From positions 1-64,000 of the forward strand of contig DGVV01000133.1 in NCBI GenBank assembly GCA_002395085.1: DNA of 64,000 bases. The letters run 5' to 3'. Positions 8,901-16,336 of the stretch are shown piece by piece. A program made the translations under genes and the position numbers. The DNA comes from Ruminococcus sp. UBA4275. GTDB taxonomy: Bacteria > Bacillota > Clostridia > Oscillospirales > Ruminococcaceae. Each line of letters begins with the position of its first letter. Position 1 is the first letter of the stretch. The notes under the pieces are model-generated. The model saw only the letters and a list, made by a program, of their open reading frames with translations. It made no database searches and was not told where the DNA came from.

Positions 8901-10534
8901 TCCTCTGCCGCCTTGGCGCTGTCGCTCAGAGAATCCGCGTAGGACTGCGTCTGCGTCTTGGCAACGGTGACCGTCTCCGCCCCGCTCAGGGATGCAATCA
9001 GCGCGTTCAGCCCCGCCGCCGCTTTGGATGCCGCGTCGATGATGCGGCTCAGAATCGGCTCGGCCTTCTTGATGATCGTGCCGAAGGTCACCGTGACATT
9101 GGCACCCAGCTCTGCCGTGCGGTTGCGCAGGTTCGAGAAGGAGCGGTCGAATTCGCTGTCAAATTTTGCGAGTGCCTGCACCGCCTTGGTGAGCGTCTGG
9201 AAAAGGTACGAGATGAACGTGCGCTTGATTCTGCTGATGAGCATCGTCCTGATGCGGGTCAGCCCCTTGACCAGTCCCTGCACGACGTTCTGCGTCTTTT
9301 TGCCGCGGCTGATTGTGTCCTTCATCCGATTGCCGAGGGAAAGCAGCCCCTTTGCCGCCGATTTCGCGTGCGTAGCCAGCCCCTTCAGACCGTTCCACAG
9401 CCCCCTGACGGACGCATGAAATGCCTTGACGCCGATGTTCTTCATCGCATTTGCGATACGCTGCAAGGCGGATACTGTTTCCTGCGTACCTGTTGTCTGC
9501 GGCGTGACGCTCTGCTGCGCGATCTGCTGCAATTTCAGCCGCTCTGCTTCGAGCTGCCGGAGGGCTTCTGCGCGCTCCTGCGCGGTGCTTGCCGCCCCGA
9601 CCCGTTCCAGCGCGGTGAGGATGTTCAGCTTCTGCTGCTCGATCGCCTCCGCGTTGATGAGATCCTTGTTGCGGGTCAGTGTTGCTGTCTGCTCTCCGAG
9701 ACGGCTCTCTGCGGCTTTCAGGGCTTCCTCTGTGCGCTTGATCTCCGCCGTAGTCTGCTTGTACAGCTCGGTCTGGTCGCCGCCTATCACGTCGCGCCCG
9801 GCGTCTTTGAGCGCCTGCTGCTGCTGTTCGAGCCGTTCGATCTCCGCTCTGGTTTCCGCGACCTTTGCTTTCGTTGCATCCCAGTCCTTTGCGGCTTTTT
9901 CGGCGCCCTGCTTTTTCATGGCGGCAGCAGTGTCCTGCACCTTGGCAAGATACGCCTGTGCATCCTTCATCTGCGATTCAAATTCGATGAATTCCTGCGG
10001 GCTGATCTCCACTCTGCCCTCGTCGATGCGTGCCTTTTCTTCCTCGAACTCCCGCACCGCGTTCCTCGCGTCATTGATCTGCGCCTGAACGTGCTGCCAT
10101 TCTGCCGCCTGCGCCCCCGCGCCGCTACTTTCCATTTTCTGCTGCTGCTGTTCGAGCTTTGCGAGCTGGTCTTTTGCGGCCTGCACTTCGCGGGTGATGC
10201 GGGAGTATTCATCAGTCTGGATCTTGAGTTTCGACAGCTCCTCGGCTTTCAGTCTCAGCGCTTCGAGATCCGCCTTGCTCTCCTCCAGTTTGGCATTCGC
10301 GCCGTCGATCGCCTGCCCGGTTTCCTGCAAGGTGCTGTTGAATGCCAGCACCTGCGACGGGCTGCCGAATCCCCGGAGCGATGACTGGATCGCGCTCTCC
10401 GTCTTGTGGCCGATTGCGTCGATCTGTTTCGAGAGGCTCTGGATTGCCCGCTGCATATCCTGCGATCCTTTTTTGAATCCGGTCTGGTCGAGCCCGGTGT
10501 TAATTACAATTTTGCCGTCAGCCTGCTCAGCCAT
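5969..10534 (-). CDS. Tail tape measure protein
   Basis: 1521 residues, the longest phage gene. The N-terminal 400 residues are coiled coil (Gln/Glu/Lys/Ala-rich heptads). A basic segment and hydrophobic region follow near 420-560. Then come two tracts of short repeats: about ten copies of a D-W-x-x-x-G-x-x-hydrophobic unit (residues about 640-960), and four 37-residue TDFSxVG...GI..W..LW units (about 1090-1240). Near 1290-1350 a segment containing VKRFLSGVT and EIS is duplicated. At the usual 0.15 nm per residue the tail would be near 230 nm. GGAGG precedes the ATG; the start overlaps the previous gene by 8 bp. Confidence 0.95.
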   Translation of the reverse strand: MAEQADGKIVINTGLDQTGFKKGSQDMQRAIQSLSKQIDAIGHKTESAIQSSLRGFGSPSQVLAFNSTLQETGQAIDGANAKLEESKADLEALRLKAEELSKLKIQTDEYSRITREVQAAKDQLAKLEQQQQKMESSGAGAQAAEWQHVQAQINDARNAVREFEEEKARIDEGRVEISPQEFIEFESQMKDAQAYLAKVQDTAAAMKKQGAEKAAKDWDATKAKVAETRAEIERLEQQQQALKDAGRDVIGGDQTELYKQTTAEIKRTEEALKAAESRLGEQTATLTRNKDLINAEAIEQQKLNILTALERVGAASTAQERAEALRQLEAERLKLQQIAQQSVTPQTTGTQETVSALQRIANAMKNIGVKAFHASVRGLWNGLKGLATHAKSAAKGLLSLGNRMKDTISRGKKTQNVVQGLVKGLTRIRTMLISRIKRTFISYLFQTLTKAVQALAKFDSEFDRSFSNLRNRTAELGANVTVTFGTIIKKAEPILSRIIDAASKAAAGLNALIASLSGAETVTVAKTQTQSYADSLSDSAKAAEDARKEQEKLNATLTSYDQIHKLDGVTDTNPTASDSAEEVNDLFETVPVDKVLGQLPAFAQTMIDRIRAAVRNGNWYGVGSAIAGGLNDALKLVDDSILALRAKAEAWATGVAQALNGLVLGFDGQLLGQTLADGINLAFAALDAFLRTFNFGALGTTISNAIEGLFFGIDWELLGQTVGDGINGIFSLLYNILAQTDWLGMAQEVAAGANKLFETINWTQVGATFAAGFNAVLRSIYGFITEFDWGEAAGDLAEAISAFLQGVEWDKLIGIFVGGINAIISAGAGFVEHFSWGDTGTKLMDAIGQGLQKIDTAKLGKFLSDMLRGVITAGKNLLMNTNWADIAHNLFDKILDLLENIDWGGLQTVLGEFTVGLFKAAFEILVGAITGIGEHAQQWGQDLYDALHENGEFSIQGFFEGLNAAIRAINPLTFIYDKLIKPLIDTVKDKLKIGSPSKVFEELGGYTIEGFRNGIEDNWKTVTDFFPKSITELTGKIKSDWESLRQTIAGVDFSRVGRNAMTTLRSGITGAWGTVRTAATSLWSGLTGDLGKTDFSSVGTKMTASLRSGIRSAWGGLQTAAVGLWGGLRDAFTGTDFTRVGAGFVSGIKNGISSGWSTVSKTALKLWGDLRNDIQKTDFSGAAGNLISGLANGLNDGWVNITNTLWNKCHDMLNVVNSFFKIGSPSRVFYDVGGFLMQGLDNGIAAESRSVMRTVSGLAEGISDSMTPDTTAARESVKRFLSGVTAGTATLEISGDIMAPDTTQAQEAVKRFLSGVTSEAAALEISDDTMTDGLDAAAEKLAGIADAFRAAAQEAAQTMSAITKDALRAAAALAESVRYRKPEITAEADRTRTAAAPQATDALTGMNALSGRLARLAQAIERITGMLPDFERIGVPQVAAGTVIPVKTRIADTTPRREKTIPDNRETNALLAKIIALLEGQTDGGSRTETINLVCEGRKLAEVVRRYSTQTGRITNGGGTR

Positions 10535-11117
10535 CCTCGCCGCCTCCTTCTTCTTCGAGTAGTTCCTTGTATATCTGCGCCAGCTGATCCTCCGCAGTCT
10601 GCGCCCCGTTCGGGCTGATGCTCAGATCGACCAGCGTTCTGTTCGCGTTGTAGAATTCCTGCTCCCACTTTTCGAGCTTCTTGTGCTTCGCTCTTTTCTG
10701 CCGCAGCATTAAGACGTACCCGAATGTGTCCTCCCGGTCAATGCCCTGAAAATATCCCATGAAAGTCCACCAGTGCAGGTATTCCAGTGCCCGCACTTCG
10801 CAGCCCGCGACCTTGTTGACCGCCGGAAAAATGATATGCTCATCCTTCTCCCAGTCCATAACGCGCGGGCTGGGTTTATCCCCGTGTGTGCCGAAGTCGA
10901 TAAACCGCACCGCCGCTTCGTATGCAGCGTCGTAGTCGCTCTGCGGCAGCGCGTCAAAGTCTGTATAGACGTTGCGCAGACACACAAACACTTTCTCTGC
11001 CGGAGACAGTTCATCGTCGTGAAACGCCTGTATCACGCGCAGGATGTCGCGGTAATCGCTCCGGATCGGATGCGCTGTGCCGTTTACGTCAAGCCGTTTC
11101 GGCAGGCTGCCCAGCAT
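10527..11117 (-). CDS. Gp15-like phage protein (tail assembly chaperone partner)
   Basis: 196 residues of the bacteriophage Gp15 family: MLGSLPKRLDVNG start, an IQAFHDDELSPAEKV segment, and EYLHWWTFMGYFQGI near the middle. In Gram-positive siphophages this gene sits between the tail chaperone and the tape measure, as here. GGAGGG precedes the ATG at 11117. The frame is open further upstream inside the preceding gene, but those codons have no phage-like content. It probably helps load the tape measure. Confidence 0.85.
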   Translation of the reverse strand: MLGSLPKRLDVNGTAHPIRSDYRDILRVIQAFHDDELSPAEKVFVCLRNVYTDFDALPQSDYDAAYEAAVRFIDFGTHGDKPSPRVMDWEKDEHIIFPAVNKVAGCEVRALEYLHWWTFMGYFQGIDREDTFGYVLMLRQKRAKHKKLEKWEQEFYNANRTLVDLSISPNGAQTAEDQLAQIYKELLEEEGGGEDG

Positions 11118-11562
11118 CGGTGCTGCCCTCCGGCATATACTTTGCGATGCGCTTCTGCGTCTGCTTCGCTTCATCTTCAATCGCCTTCGCGATCAGGTCG
11201 CCGATGGCGTCCAGCACATTCTCGCAGAAAAACTTTCCGCCGACTGCCGAGAAAGCGTTTCGCTTCTCAAAAATCCGCGCGCTCTCTGTCGTATCGAGCA
11301 GGCTATTCAGACGCTCGATCAGTGCTGTCTCCACGGCTTTCAGCTTTGCCCAGTCCTGCTCAAACTCTGCCGTGCCGTCGGCGTTCACGCTGATGTCCTC
11401 GAGGGGTTTCAGCATCTCCCCGAGACCCTCCCGCATCGCGGTGTAGCGATCCAGAATCGAAAGATCCGCAGGCCGGATGTGAATGGTGCAGATCGGCTGC
11501 CCGAACTGGTTTTCAACCGGAATCGCCCGTGTGCCGTCGTCGATTGTCAGTTTCATGCTCAT
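11089..11562 (-). CDS. Tail assembly chaperone
   Basis: 157 residues starting MSMKLTIDDGTRAIPVEN. Small, acidic and helical, placed between the major tail protein and Gp15, the position of the gpG-type chaperone. The C-terminal part overlaps the next gene by 29 bp. The two frames differ by +1, so a translational frameshift is possible in principle, but Gp15 has its own good ribosome-binding site and no slippery heptamer is visible. It lies downstream of the terminator at 11588. Confidence 0.75.
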   Translation of the reverse strand: MSMKLTIDDGTRAIPVENQFGQPICTIHIRPADLSILDRYTAMREGLGEMLKPLEDISVNADGTAEFEQDWAKLKAVETALIERLNSLLDTTESARIFEKRNAFSAVGGKFFCENVLDAIGDLIAKAIEDEAKQTQKRIAKYMPEGSTDAGQPAETA

Positions 11563-11587
11563 GCCTTGTCCTCCTTTTCCGCATACG

Positions 11588-11625
11588 AAAAAAGCGGGAG
11601 AGGGCTGTCATGCCGCTCTCCCGCT
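11588..11625 (-). terminator. Strong intrinsic terminator within the late operon
   Basis: On the minus strand the stem AGCGGGAGAG / CTCTCCCGCT (10 bp) is followed by TTTTTTCG. It lies right after the major tail protein gene, 26 bp before the chaperone start. Partial termination here would give abundant head and major-tail mRNA and less of the downstream tail genes. Confidence 0.9.
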
Positions 11626-11631
11626 CATGAC

Positions 11632-12366
11632 TCAGGATTCGTCAGTGATCGTTGCCGTATTCGTTGCCATGTCGTAGACGATGACTTTCTTTTCCATCGG
11701 ACCCGTCGGATTGATCGTGAACGGGACGCCGAAGCCGGAAGTGTCGCCGCCGACGCTCTGCGGGACGAACCATGCGCGTCTGACGTATGCGTATCCGGTC
11801 ATGGTCTGCGCGTCCTTGTCAACCGTCTCGAAGAATGCCTCCGCGAAGTAACCGAGCAGATCGGTCTCCGCATACGCCTCGGTCATCGCGACCTCCTTGA
11901 GGTGCCCGTACATCAGACGGGCGGGGTCCATGTAGTAGGTCGAGACGTCAATCTCCGGCTCATAGCCGGAGTGCTTGAACGTGGACTCGCCGAGGACGTT
12001 CTTCGTGGTCTCGGTGTCCGGGTTCAGCTCCTTGGAGAGGTCGTCGTTGTCCTTGCCGATCGCCTCCCAGCCGCCGGAGCCTGCGGTATACGTGACGGCG
12101 ATTGTATCGCCGTCGTCCGGCGTGCCGGTCACGGTGATGCCGTAGTCATCCAGTGTGATCGCGGTGCCGTTGTATTTCCAAGTGGTGCCGGTCAGCGAGT
12201 ACGTGAACACGTACTCACCGGACACACCGCCGACCTTCGTGCCGAAAGTCGCCGCAGTGACCGTGGCAGCCGTAATGTCGCCGGTGATCTTGGTCGCGGC
12301 GGCTTCGGTGATTGCTGCGCCGGTCCACGAGCCGAAAAACATAGAGCGGTTTCTTGCCAGTTTCAT
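11632..12366 (-). CDS. Major tail protein
   Basis: 244 residues: MKLARNRSMFFGSW start, a Thr/Ala/Gly-rich beta domain (about 25-110), and a C-terminal ARRAWFVPQ-like region (YVRRAWFVPQSV) ending in a short acidic tail. Gly/Thr-rich beta composition, size and the place between minor capsid protein 3 and the tail chaperone match tube-forming major tail proteins. The inserted domain GTTWKYNGTAITLDDYG looks like an Ig-like decoration embedded in the tube protein. A strong terminator follows the gene. Confidence 0.85.
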   Translation of the reverse strand: MKLARNRSMFFGSWTGAAITEAAATKITGDITAATVTAATFGTKVGGVSGEYVFTYSLTGTTWKYNGTAITLDDYGITVTGTPDDGDTIAVTYTAGSGGWEAIGKDNDDLSKELNPDTETTKNVLGESTFKHSGYEPEIDVSTYYMDPARLMYGHLKEVAMTEAYAETDLLGYFAEAFFETVDKDAQTMTGYAYVRRAWFVPQSVGGDTSGFGVPFTINPTGPMEKKVIVYDMATNTATITDES

Positions 12367-12809
12367 GGGCTTATCCTCCTATATGTGATTCTGAGCTGAA
12401 TCTGGTATTTTGCGGTGTCTGTGCCGACTGCGGCAGGGTATGCCGTCAGCGTAGGCACGACGGATTTTACGGTGCCGCCGGGGATCTCCGGCAGTCTCCG
12501 CAGCGCGTTCTGCGCCTGAATCCAGCCGGTGACAGCCTCGTAAAACTCCATGCTGTCCAGATTTTGCTGCGTGTCTGCTCCGTAGCTTTCCTGCGAGGCA
12601 AACACAAAGTTAAGGGTTTGTTCGTCGGCGGGGATCTCCTCGCCGAGGACGTTTTCTGTGTACCGGATGCCGGACGGGACGGCGTACAGCGCGTACTCTG
12701 TCGGGTGTCCGTTGAGGTAATTGACGCCGAGCTTTGCCCCCGCTGCCAGCAGCGGACAGGTGCGCAGCCATTCGCGCAGCGCTTCTGTGATACTACTTGA
12801 TTCCAGCAG
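12363..12809 (-). CDS. Minor capsid protein 3-like / tail completion protein, probable CTG start
   Basis: About 148 residues. The frame contains ITEALREWLRTCPLL, then a segment ending QTLNFVFASQESYGAD; it matches the minor capsid 3 family (PF12691, from memory) that follows minor capsid 2 in this gene order. No ATG, GTG or TTG precedes the conserved N-terminus in this frame. GGAGGAGG ends 9 nt before a CTG at 12809, with a second CTG at 12806. An internal GTG at 12605 would remove nearly half of the protein. It overlaps minor capsid 2 by 17 bp. Confidence 0.65.
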   Translation of the reverse strand: MLESSSITEALREWLRTCPLLAAGAKLGVNYLNGHPTEYALYAVPSGIRYTENVLGEEIPADEQTLNFVFASQESYGADTQQNLDSMEFYEAVTGWIQAQNALRRLPEIPGGTVKSVVPTLTAYPAAVGTDTAKYQIQLRITYRRISP

Positions 12810-13248
12810 CTTTTCTCGCCTCCTCCAGAATGTCTTTCGCGTGGTCTGCCTTCATCCGCTCAAACCAGAACGACCCTGCGAGCGGATTCAGATCGGTCCT
12901 GAATTGCAGTTTCCGCCCCGTCGGATGCTTTTTCTTTCCCGGCGGAGAAAACCAGTGTGTCGGTACGCCCGAGTCGTCCTCGAATACGGGGATATTCGGT
13001 CCCCAGACCTCGCCGTAGTAGAGGTATCTCGCATACGGTCCGGGGTACACGACGGTTCCGCTGCCGATCACCGTTGCACTGTATGCGCTGTTCGCCAGCA
13101 TTCCGGTGTCAAACGGGCAGTAGGGCAGGCACCAGTCGATCACGCTCTTGTCGATAACCTTCTGCACCAGCCCGCCTTTTTCGAGGTTCTGCCGTGCGAG
13201 CACCTTCTCCCAGTCGGGTGAAAACAGCTTGGCTTCAATGACCTTCAT
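12793..13248 (-). CDS. Minor capsid protein 2
   Basis: 151 residues with the typical pattern of the minor capsid 2 family (PF11114): C-PYCPFDTGML followed by YPGPYARYLYYGEVWGP, and a basic HPTG-R segment. In lactococcal and Listeria phages this protein sits at the head-tail joint. The ATG overlaps the preceding stop by 4 bp (ATGA). The C-terminal helix (ADHAKDILEEARKAAG) carries the ribosome-binding site of the next gene. Confidence 0.8.
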   Translation of the reverse strand: MKVIEAKLFSPDWEKVLARQNLEKGGLVQKVIDKSVIDWCLPYCPFDTGMLANSAYSATVIGSGTVVYPGPYARYLYYGEVWGPNIPVFEDDSGVPTHWFSPPGKKKHPTGRKLQFRTDLNPLAGSFWFERMKADHAKDILEEARKAAGIK

Positions 13249-13658
13249 TGCCCTGTCACCTTCCAGTGCGGCGCGCGCTTCCGGCGGGTGTTATCCGTGA
13301 CGCCGAGAATCGTGATGCAGTCGCCATACCGCGCCTGAAGCTGTGCCGGTGTGAATCCGGCAGCCGTCACCGCCGCACGGACGATGATGTCGCCGTGTGC
13401 AAGCGTGAAAACCTCTGAGACATTCTCTGCGGCTTTGTACGCTTCCGGCTGCAAGTATGACCGCCCGCCGGTATCCGCGCCCGCAGGGATGCGGACGGCG
13501 GCTGTATCGGCGGTTTTCAGTCCGTCCTGCGTGACCGCCGCCCGGGTTGTCCAGAACCACGAAACACCGTGTATCACAGTCGGGATCCAGTCGTCCTTTC
13601 CGGTATCACGGTTGTATCTGCGGTTCAGAACGGTGACGGTCTCATTCGTCTGCTTCAT
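13245..13658 (-). CDS. Head closure / minor capsid 1-like protein
   Basis: 137 residues, starting MKQTNETVTVLNRRY with a D-W and V-SWFW segment early and a C-terminal HWKVTGQ end. It is the second gene after the connector and before minor capsid 2, where the head-closure (stopper, PF10665-type) protein is coded. Family assignment rests on gene order and size more than on motifs. Four-base overlaps join it to both neighbours. Confidence 0.65.
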   Translation of the reverse strand: MKQTNETVTVLNRRYNRDTGKDDWIPTVIHGVSWFWTTRAAVTQDGLKTADTAAVRIPAGADTGGRSYLQPEAYKAAENVSEVFTLAHGDIIVRAAVTAAGFTPAQLQARYGDCITILGVTDNTRRKRAPHWKVTGQ

Positions 13659-14038
13659 CGGTCAAGCCCCCTGTAAAGCAGCGGCGTTCCGCTGTCATCG
13701 CATTCGCCGGAGAGCATCTCTCTGATCTGCCGGTTCAATGCGCGTTCCAGCGCCGCGGTCTGCTCTGCCGCGCTGCCGTAGGATTCGGAATATCCGTCCG
13801 TATTGAAGGAGGCAACAAGCGGCGACGCTGCAAGTGCATCTGCGCTCAGAGCGGCATCCGCATTGATGATGCTTGTCATGCACAGCTTGACCGCTTCAGG
13901 GACGGTCTGCATTGCCGCAGCACGGCTGTTTGTCAGGTAATCAATCCGCTTGCGCGCCTTGAATTCAGCCGTCGGGAATGCTGCTTCTGCGACGGTGCCG
14001 CCGTATGCGAGATACTCCTCAAATGTCAGGTATGCCAT
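13655..14038 (-). CDS. Head-tail connector (gp6-like adaptor)
   Basis: 127 residues beginning MAYLTFEEYLAYGG. It has a helix-rich N-terminus with AEFKARKRIDYLTNSR and a central Ala-rich helix, as in the adaptor proteins that dock under the portal. It directly follows the major capsid gene in the transcript. The stop overlaps the next start by 4 bp. The adaptor role is inferred from helical composition and position. Confidence 0.7.
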   Translation of the reverse strand: MAYLTFEEYLAYGGTVAEAAFPTAEFKARKRIDYLTNSRAAAMQTVPEAVKLCMTSIINADAALSADALAASPLVASFNTDGYSESYGSAAEQTAALERALNRQIREMLSGECDDSGTPLLYRGLDR

Positions 14039-14056
14039 GCCTGCCGCCTCCTTTCA

Positions 14057-15052
14057 TCAGGTTGTCTTCGGCAGGATCGAAATGCCGGTAAGCTGTGCAG
14101 CTTTCAGCGTGCTCTTGAGTGCAACACCGGCGACCAGCTCCACCTCACCCTTCTTCACCGCGCCGGGCTGCGTCAGATCCGGCATATAGCTGCTGATCAG
14201 ACCGCCGCCGGACGGCGAAATGCCGTGAAAGCCGTCCAGACCGAGACAGACCGCAAAGATATCCGTCTTGCCTGCTGCCGCGGATGTGGCAGCGGATGTC
14301 CCGACAACATCGACGGATTTCGTGCCGTTGTAATACTGGCCGGCATCGAGCAGCGCAATGCCGTTGTAGGTCTCGACCACTCTGCCGAAGTCATCCTTGC
14401 TGCGCTCATAGTAGCCTGCACGGCGCGCGCAGCTCCGGATGCGGTTGAGCATCTTGCTGTTCATGAGCAGCATATCCGGCTTGCCGTCAATGCAGGTGAG
14501 GAACGCATCGAGTTCATCGAGGAACGCCTGATAGTTGCTTGCCACCTCCGCGGAGCTTGTCAGGCTGACCTCGCTCGTGATGACGCTGGAAGTGCCGCTC
14601 AGGAGCTTGCGCAGACCGTCAAATGTGCCCGTCACATAGCCCGCGCCGGATGCAGCAGAGGTGCCGTTGATCGCGAGATTGTGGAACTGGTTTGCGGTTG
14701 CCTTGATCTTCTGCTCCGCCTGAAAGCTCAGCTCGTCAATCGCACCGCTGGTGTTCTGAATCACGCGGTCAATCTCGAAAGCACCGCCCATGATAATCGC
14801 GTTTGTGGTTTTCTTTTCGCGCTTCGCCTCATTCGCCGTGTACTCCGAATTGATGGTGCGGACAGCGGCGGTGCCCGGCGTGCTGAGCTGCACGTAGCCG
14901 TAGGTCAGCGTAGAGCCGCCGGTGCCGGGAGAAATGCTGTCATCAAAGGTCAGACGGTCCAGCAGCAGCGAGCTGCGGCGGAAGGTATCAATGACCTGCT
15001 GATTGACCTTGTCAGCCATGCCGACCTTTGCTTCTGCCAGTGTGATTGCCAT
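14057..15052 (-). CDS. Major capsid protein
   Basis: 331 residues, HK97-fold type by length and order (directly after the scaffold). An N-terminal helix (LAEAKVGMADKVNQQVIDTFRR) precedes a Gly-rich LDRLTFDDSISPGTGG stretch. A long spine-helix-like region (EIDRVIQNTSGAIDELSFQ) and a P-domain with LLMNSKMLNRIR and AGQYYNGT follow. The C-terminus KSTLKAAQLTGI is typical of the phi-type capsids of Clostridia phages. AAGGA precedes the ATG. It forms the icosahedral shell. Confidence 0.9.
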   Translation of the reverse strand: MAITLAEAKVGMADKVNQQVIDTFRRSSLLLDRLTFDDSISPGTGGSTLTYGYVQLSTPGTAAVRTINSEYTANEAKREKKTTNAIIMGGAFEIDRVIQNTSGAIDELSFQAEQKIKATANQFHNLAINGTSAASGAGYVTGTFDGLRKLLSGTSSVITSEVSLTSSAEVASNYQAFLDELDAFLTCIDGKPDMLLMNSKMLNRIRSCARRAGYYERSKDDFGRVVETYNGIALLDAGQYYNGTKSVDVVGTSAATSAAAGKTDIFAVCLGLDGFHGISPSGGGLISSYMPDLTQPGAVKKGEVELVAGVALKSTLKAAQLTGISILPKTT

Positions 15053-15058
15053 TCAGAT

Positions 15059-15670
15059 TCATCCTTTCTGTGTGCTGAATTTCTGAGCCAGTGCTTCCCG
15101 CAGCGAGCCGGGCTCAGTGCTGCCCGTCTGCGGTGTGTTCTTTGTCGGGAGCGTGATTGTCGGTGCAGGTGCTTTCGGTTCATCAGCGGCAAATGCAGCG
15201 GGATCCGCCTCCTTGTACTTCTTCATGAAGTCATCAAAGCCGAGGATCGTGTCGCCGTCCATTTTCATGCCGGTTTCGATCGCGCTGCGGATAAAATCAT
15301 TCCGCGCGGCATTCGAGGTGAATTTCAGCTCGCCCGCCTTCGAGCGCACAGCAAACTCATACGCCTGCGCCGCGCGCTGTGCATCCCACGCCTGACTGTC
15401 TGCGGCGTATTTCGCCTGCAAATCGCTGAGCGCGGTCTGCGCCTCGGTAAGCTTGCCTGCATCCGCCTGCGCTGCGGTCAGCTTTTCCCGCATTGCGGTC
15501 AGGTCGGCATCGCGCTGCGTGATCTGCGCATTCAGGGCGGTGATCTGCTCGGTCAAACCGTCAGACTTTGCCTTTGCGCTGCCGATGTCCCGGCTGTTGA
15601 TGTCGAGGATCGCGCTGATCTGCTCCTCGGTCGCTCCCCCGAAGATTCTGGATACATCTTCGCGTTTCAT
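15059..15670 (-). CDS. Capsid scaffold protein (GP20-like)
   Basis: 203 residues, mostly coiled coil (about 30-105, Ala/Gln/Asp/Thr-rich), as in the minor structural GP20 scaffold family. It starts MKREDVSRIFGGATEEQI and ends with a Pro-rich linker and a short basic helix (LREALAQKFSTQKG) that could bind capsid subunits. It lies directly before the major capsid gene. AAAGGAG precedes the ATG. The minus-strand terminator at 15752 lies upstream of it. Confidence 0.88.
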   Translation of the reverse strand: MKREDVSRIFGGATEEQISAILDINSRDIGSAKAKSDGLTEQITALNAQITQRDADLTAMREKLTAAQADAGKLTEAQTALSDLQAKYAADSQAWDAQRAAQAYEFAVRSKAGELKFTSNAARNDFIRSAIETGMKMDGDTILGFDDFMKKYKEADPAAFAADEPKAPAPTITLPTKNTPQTGSTEPGSLREALAQKFSTQKG

Positions 15671-15751
15671 AGTGGTTACTCCTTTCGCGTTTCAGTTTGG
15701 TATCGCGGTTCTTTCCGCTCCGCTTGGTAGTTTCGCGTCATTCCGGACATG

Positions 15752-15782
15752 AAAAAAGCACCGAAAAATGTATTTCGATGCT
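15752..15782 (-). terminator. Intrinsic terminator between small-gene cassette and scaffold gene
   Basis: Read on the minus strand, AGCATCGAAA pairs with TTTCGGTGCT across a short loop and is followed by TTTTTT. It lies between the 58-aa gene and the scaffold gene, so it divides the late operon. Confidence 0.75.
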
Positions 15783-15825
15783 GATTCCCATATGTAATTT
15801 TGTGGTATTTGCAGATGAACTGCAC

Positions 15826-16002
15826 TTACGGTTTCAACTCGACGCTGAACACATGGTCGAAGTTGTAGATGCCGATCCACGCGCCTTTCAGCTTGACACT
15901 GATCGCCTTGCCGTCATAGCCGTAGTCATCCCATTCGCCTTCGCGGTAGGTGATCGTGTCACCGCTCTTGAAGGTGATCTCCAGTCTGGATGCGCTTTCC
16001 AT
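15826..16002 (-). CDS. Small hypothetical phage protein, 58 aa
   Basis: An uninterrupted frame of 58 codons with a good ribosome-binding site (AAAGGAGGAAAG) before the ATG at 16002. The protein starts MESASRLEITFKSGD and reads on to a Y-R-E-G-E-W-D-D-Y-G-Y-D-G segment, then WIGIYNFDHVFSVE. It is probably a small beta-barrel-like fold. No family recognised. It is the last gene of a cassette of three small genes bounded by terminators. Confidence 0.7.
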   Translation of the reverse strand: MESASRLEITFKSGDTITYREGEWDDYGYDGKAISVKLKGAWIGIYNFDHVFSVELKP

Positions 16003-16017
16003 GCTCTTTCCTCCTTT

Positions 16018-16275
16018 TTACAGCTCGATGTTCTCCAAAGCAGCACGCAGCTCCAGAACGTGCAGATACTCGCACATAATGCCCTGCTGCCGCTTCATGA
16101 GATCATCGCGGTAGTTCCCGCTTTCGCGTTCTTTGGCATCTGCTTCGCTGCAAATCGGTTTATGCGGTTCAATATGACGCGAAACATCCTGCCGCACATT
16201 GTAGGCTTTCAGCTTCTCGTAGCGCTCTTTGGTCTGCGCATACTCAGCTTTCAGCCGTTCTTTCCAGTCGTCCAT
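16018..16275 (-). CDS. Small helical phage protein, crAss001_48-like
   Basis: 85 residues starting MDDWKERLKAEYAQTKERY: charged and helical, with a QQGIMCEYLHVLELRAALE C-terminus. Similar short proteins (crAss001_48-related, from memory) are common in gut phages and have no known role. The ATG at 16275 follows AAAGGAG; a longer frame upstream runs through the terminator hairpin and is not used. It belongs to the small-gene cassette between portal-side and scaffold genes. Confidence 0.75.
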   Translation of the reverse strand: MDDWKERLKAEYAQTKERYEKLKAYNVRQDVSRHIEPHKPICSEADAKERESGNYRDDLMKRQQGIMCEYLHVLELRAALENIEL

Positions 16276-16306
16276 GTGATAAACTCCTTTCGTTTTTTGA
16301 GGCATG

Positions 16307-16336
16307 AGAAAACCGCCTTGATTGCTCAGGGCGGTT
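16307..16336 (-). terminator. Probable intrinsic terminator after the capsid-toxin gene pair
   Basis: On the minus strand AACCGCC / GGCGGTT (7 bp, 12-nt loop) is followed by TTCTC. The stem overlaps the stop codon of the 65-aa gene. The T-run is short, so termination is probably partial. Confidence 0.55.

Noticed and set aside
8843..10384. 513-codon plus-strand frame opposite the tape measure gene
   Set aside because: Shadow of Gln/Ala/Glu-rich coiled-coil codons. Arg/Cys/Phe-rich translation without domain.
5969..10534. CRISPR-like or other repeat array
   Set aside because: The repeats are codon-level protein repeats of the tape measure, not spaced identical DNA repeats; no CRISPR array was seen in the window.
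11089..11180. Programmed frameshift between tail chaperone and Gp15 gene
   Set aside because: The frames would need +1 or -2, no slippery heptamer is seen, and Gp15 has its own GGAGGG and ATG.
15692..15880. 62-codon minus-strand frame next to the scaffold gene
   Set aside because: It crosses the terminator hairpin and overlaps the better-supported 58-aa gene (15826-16002).
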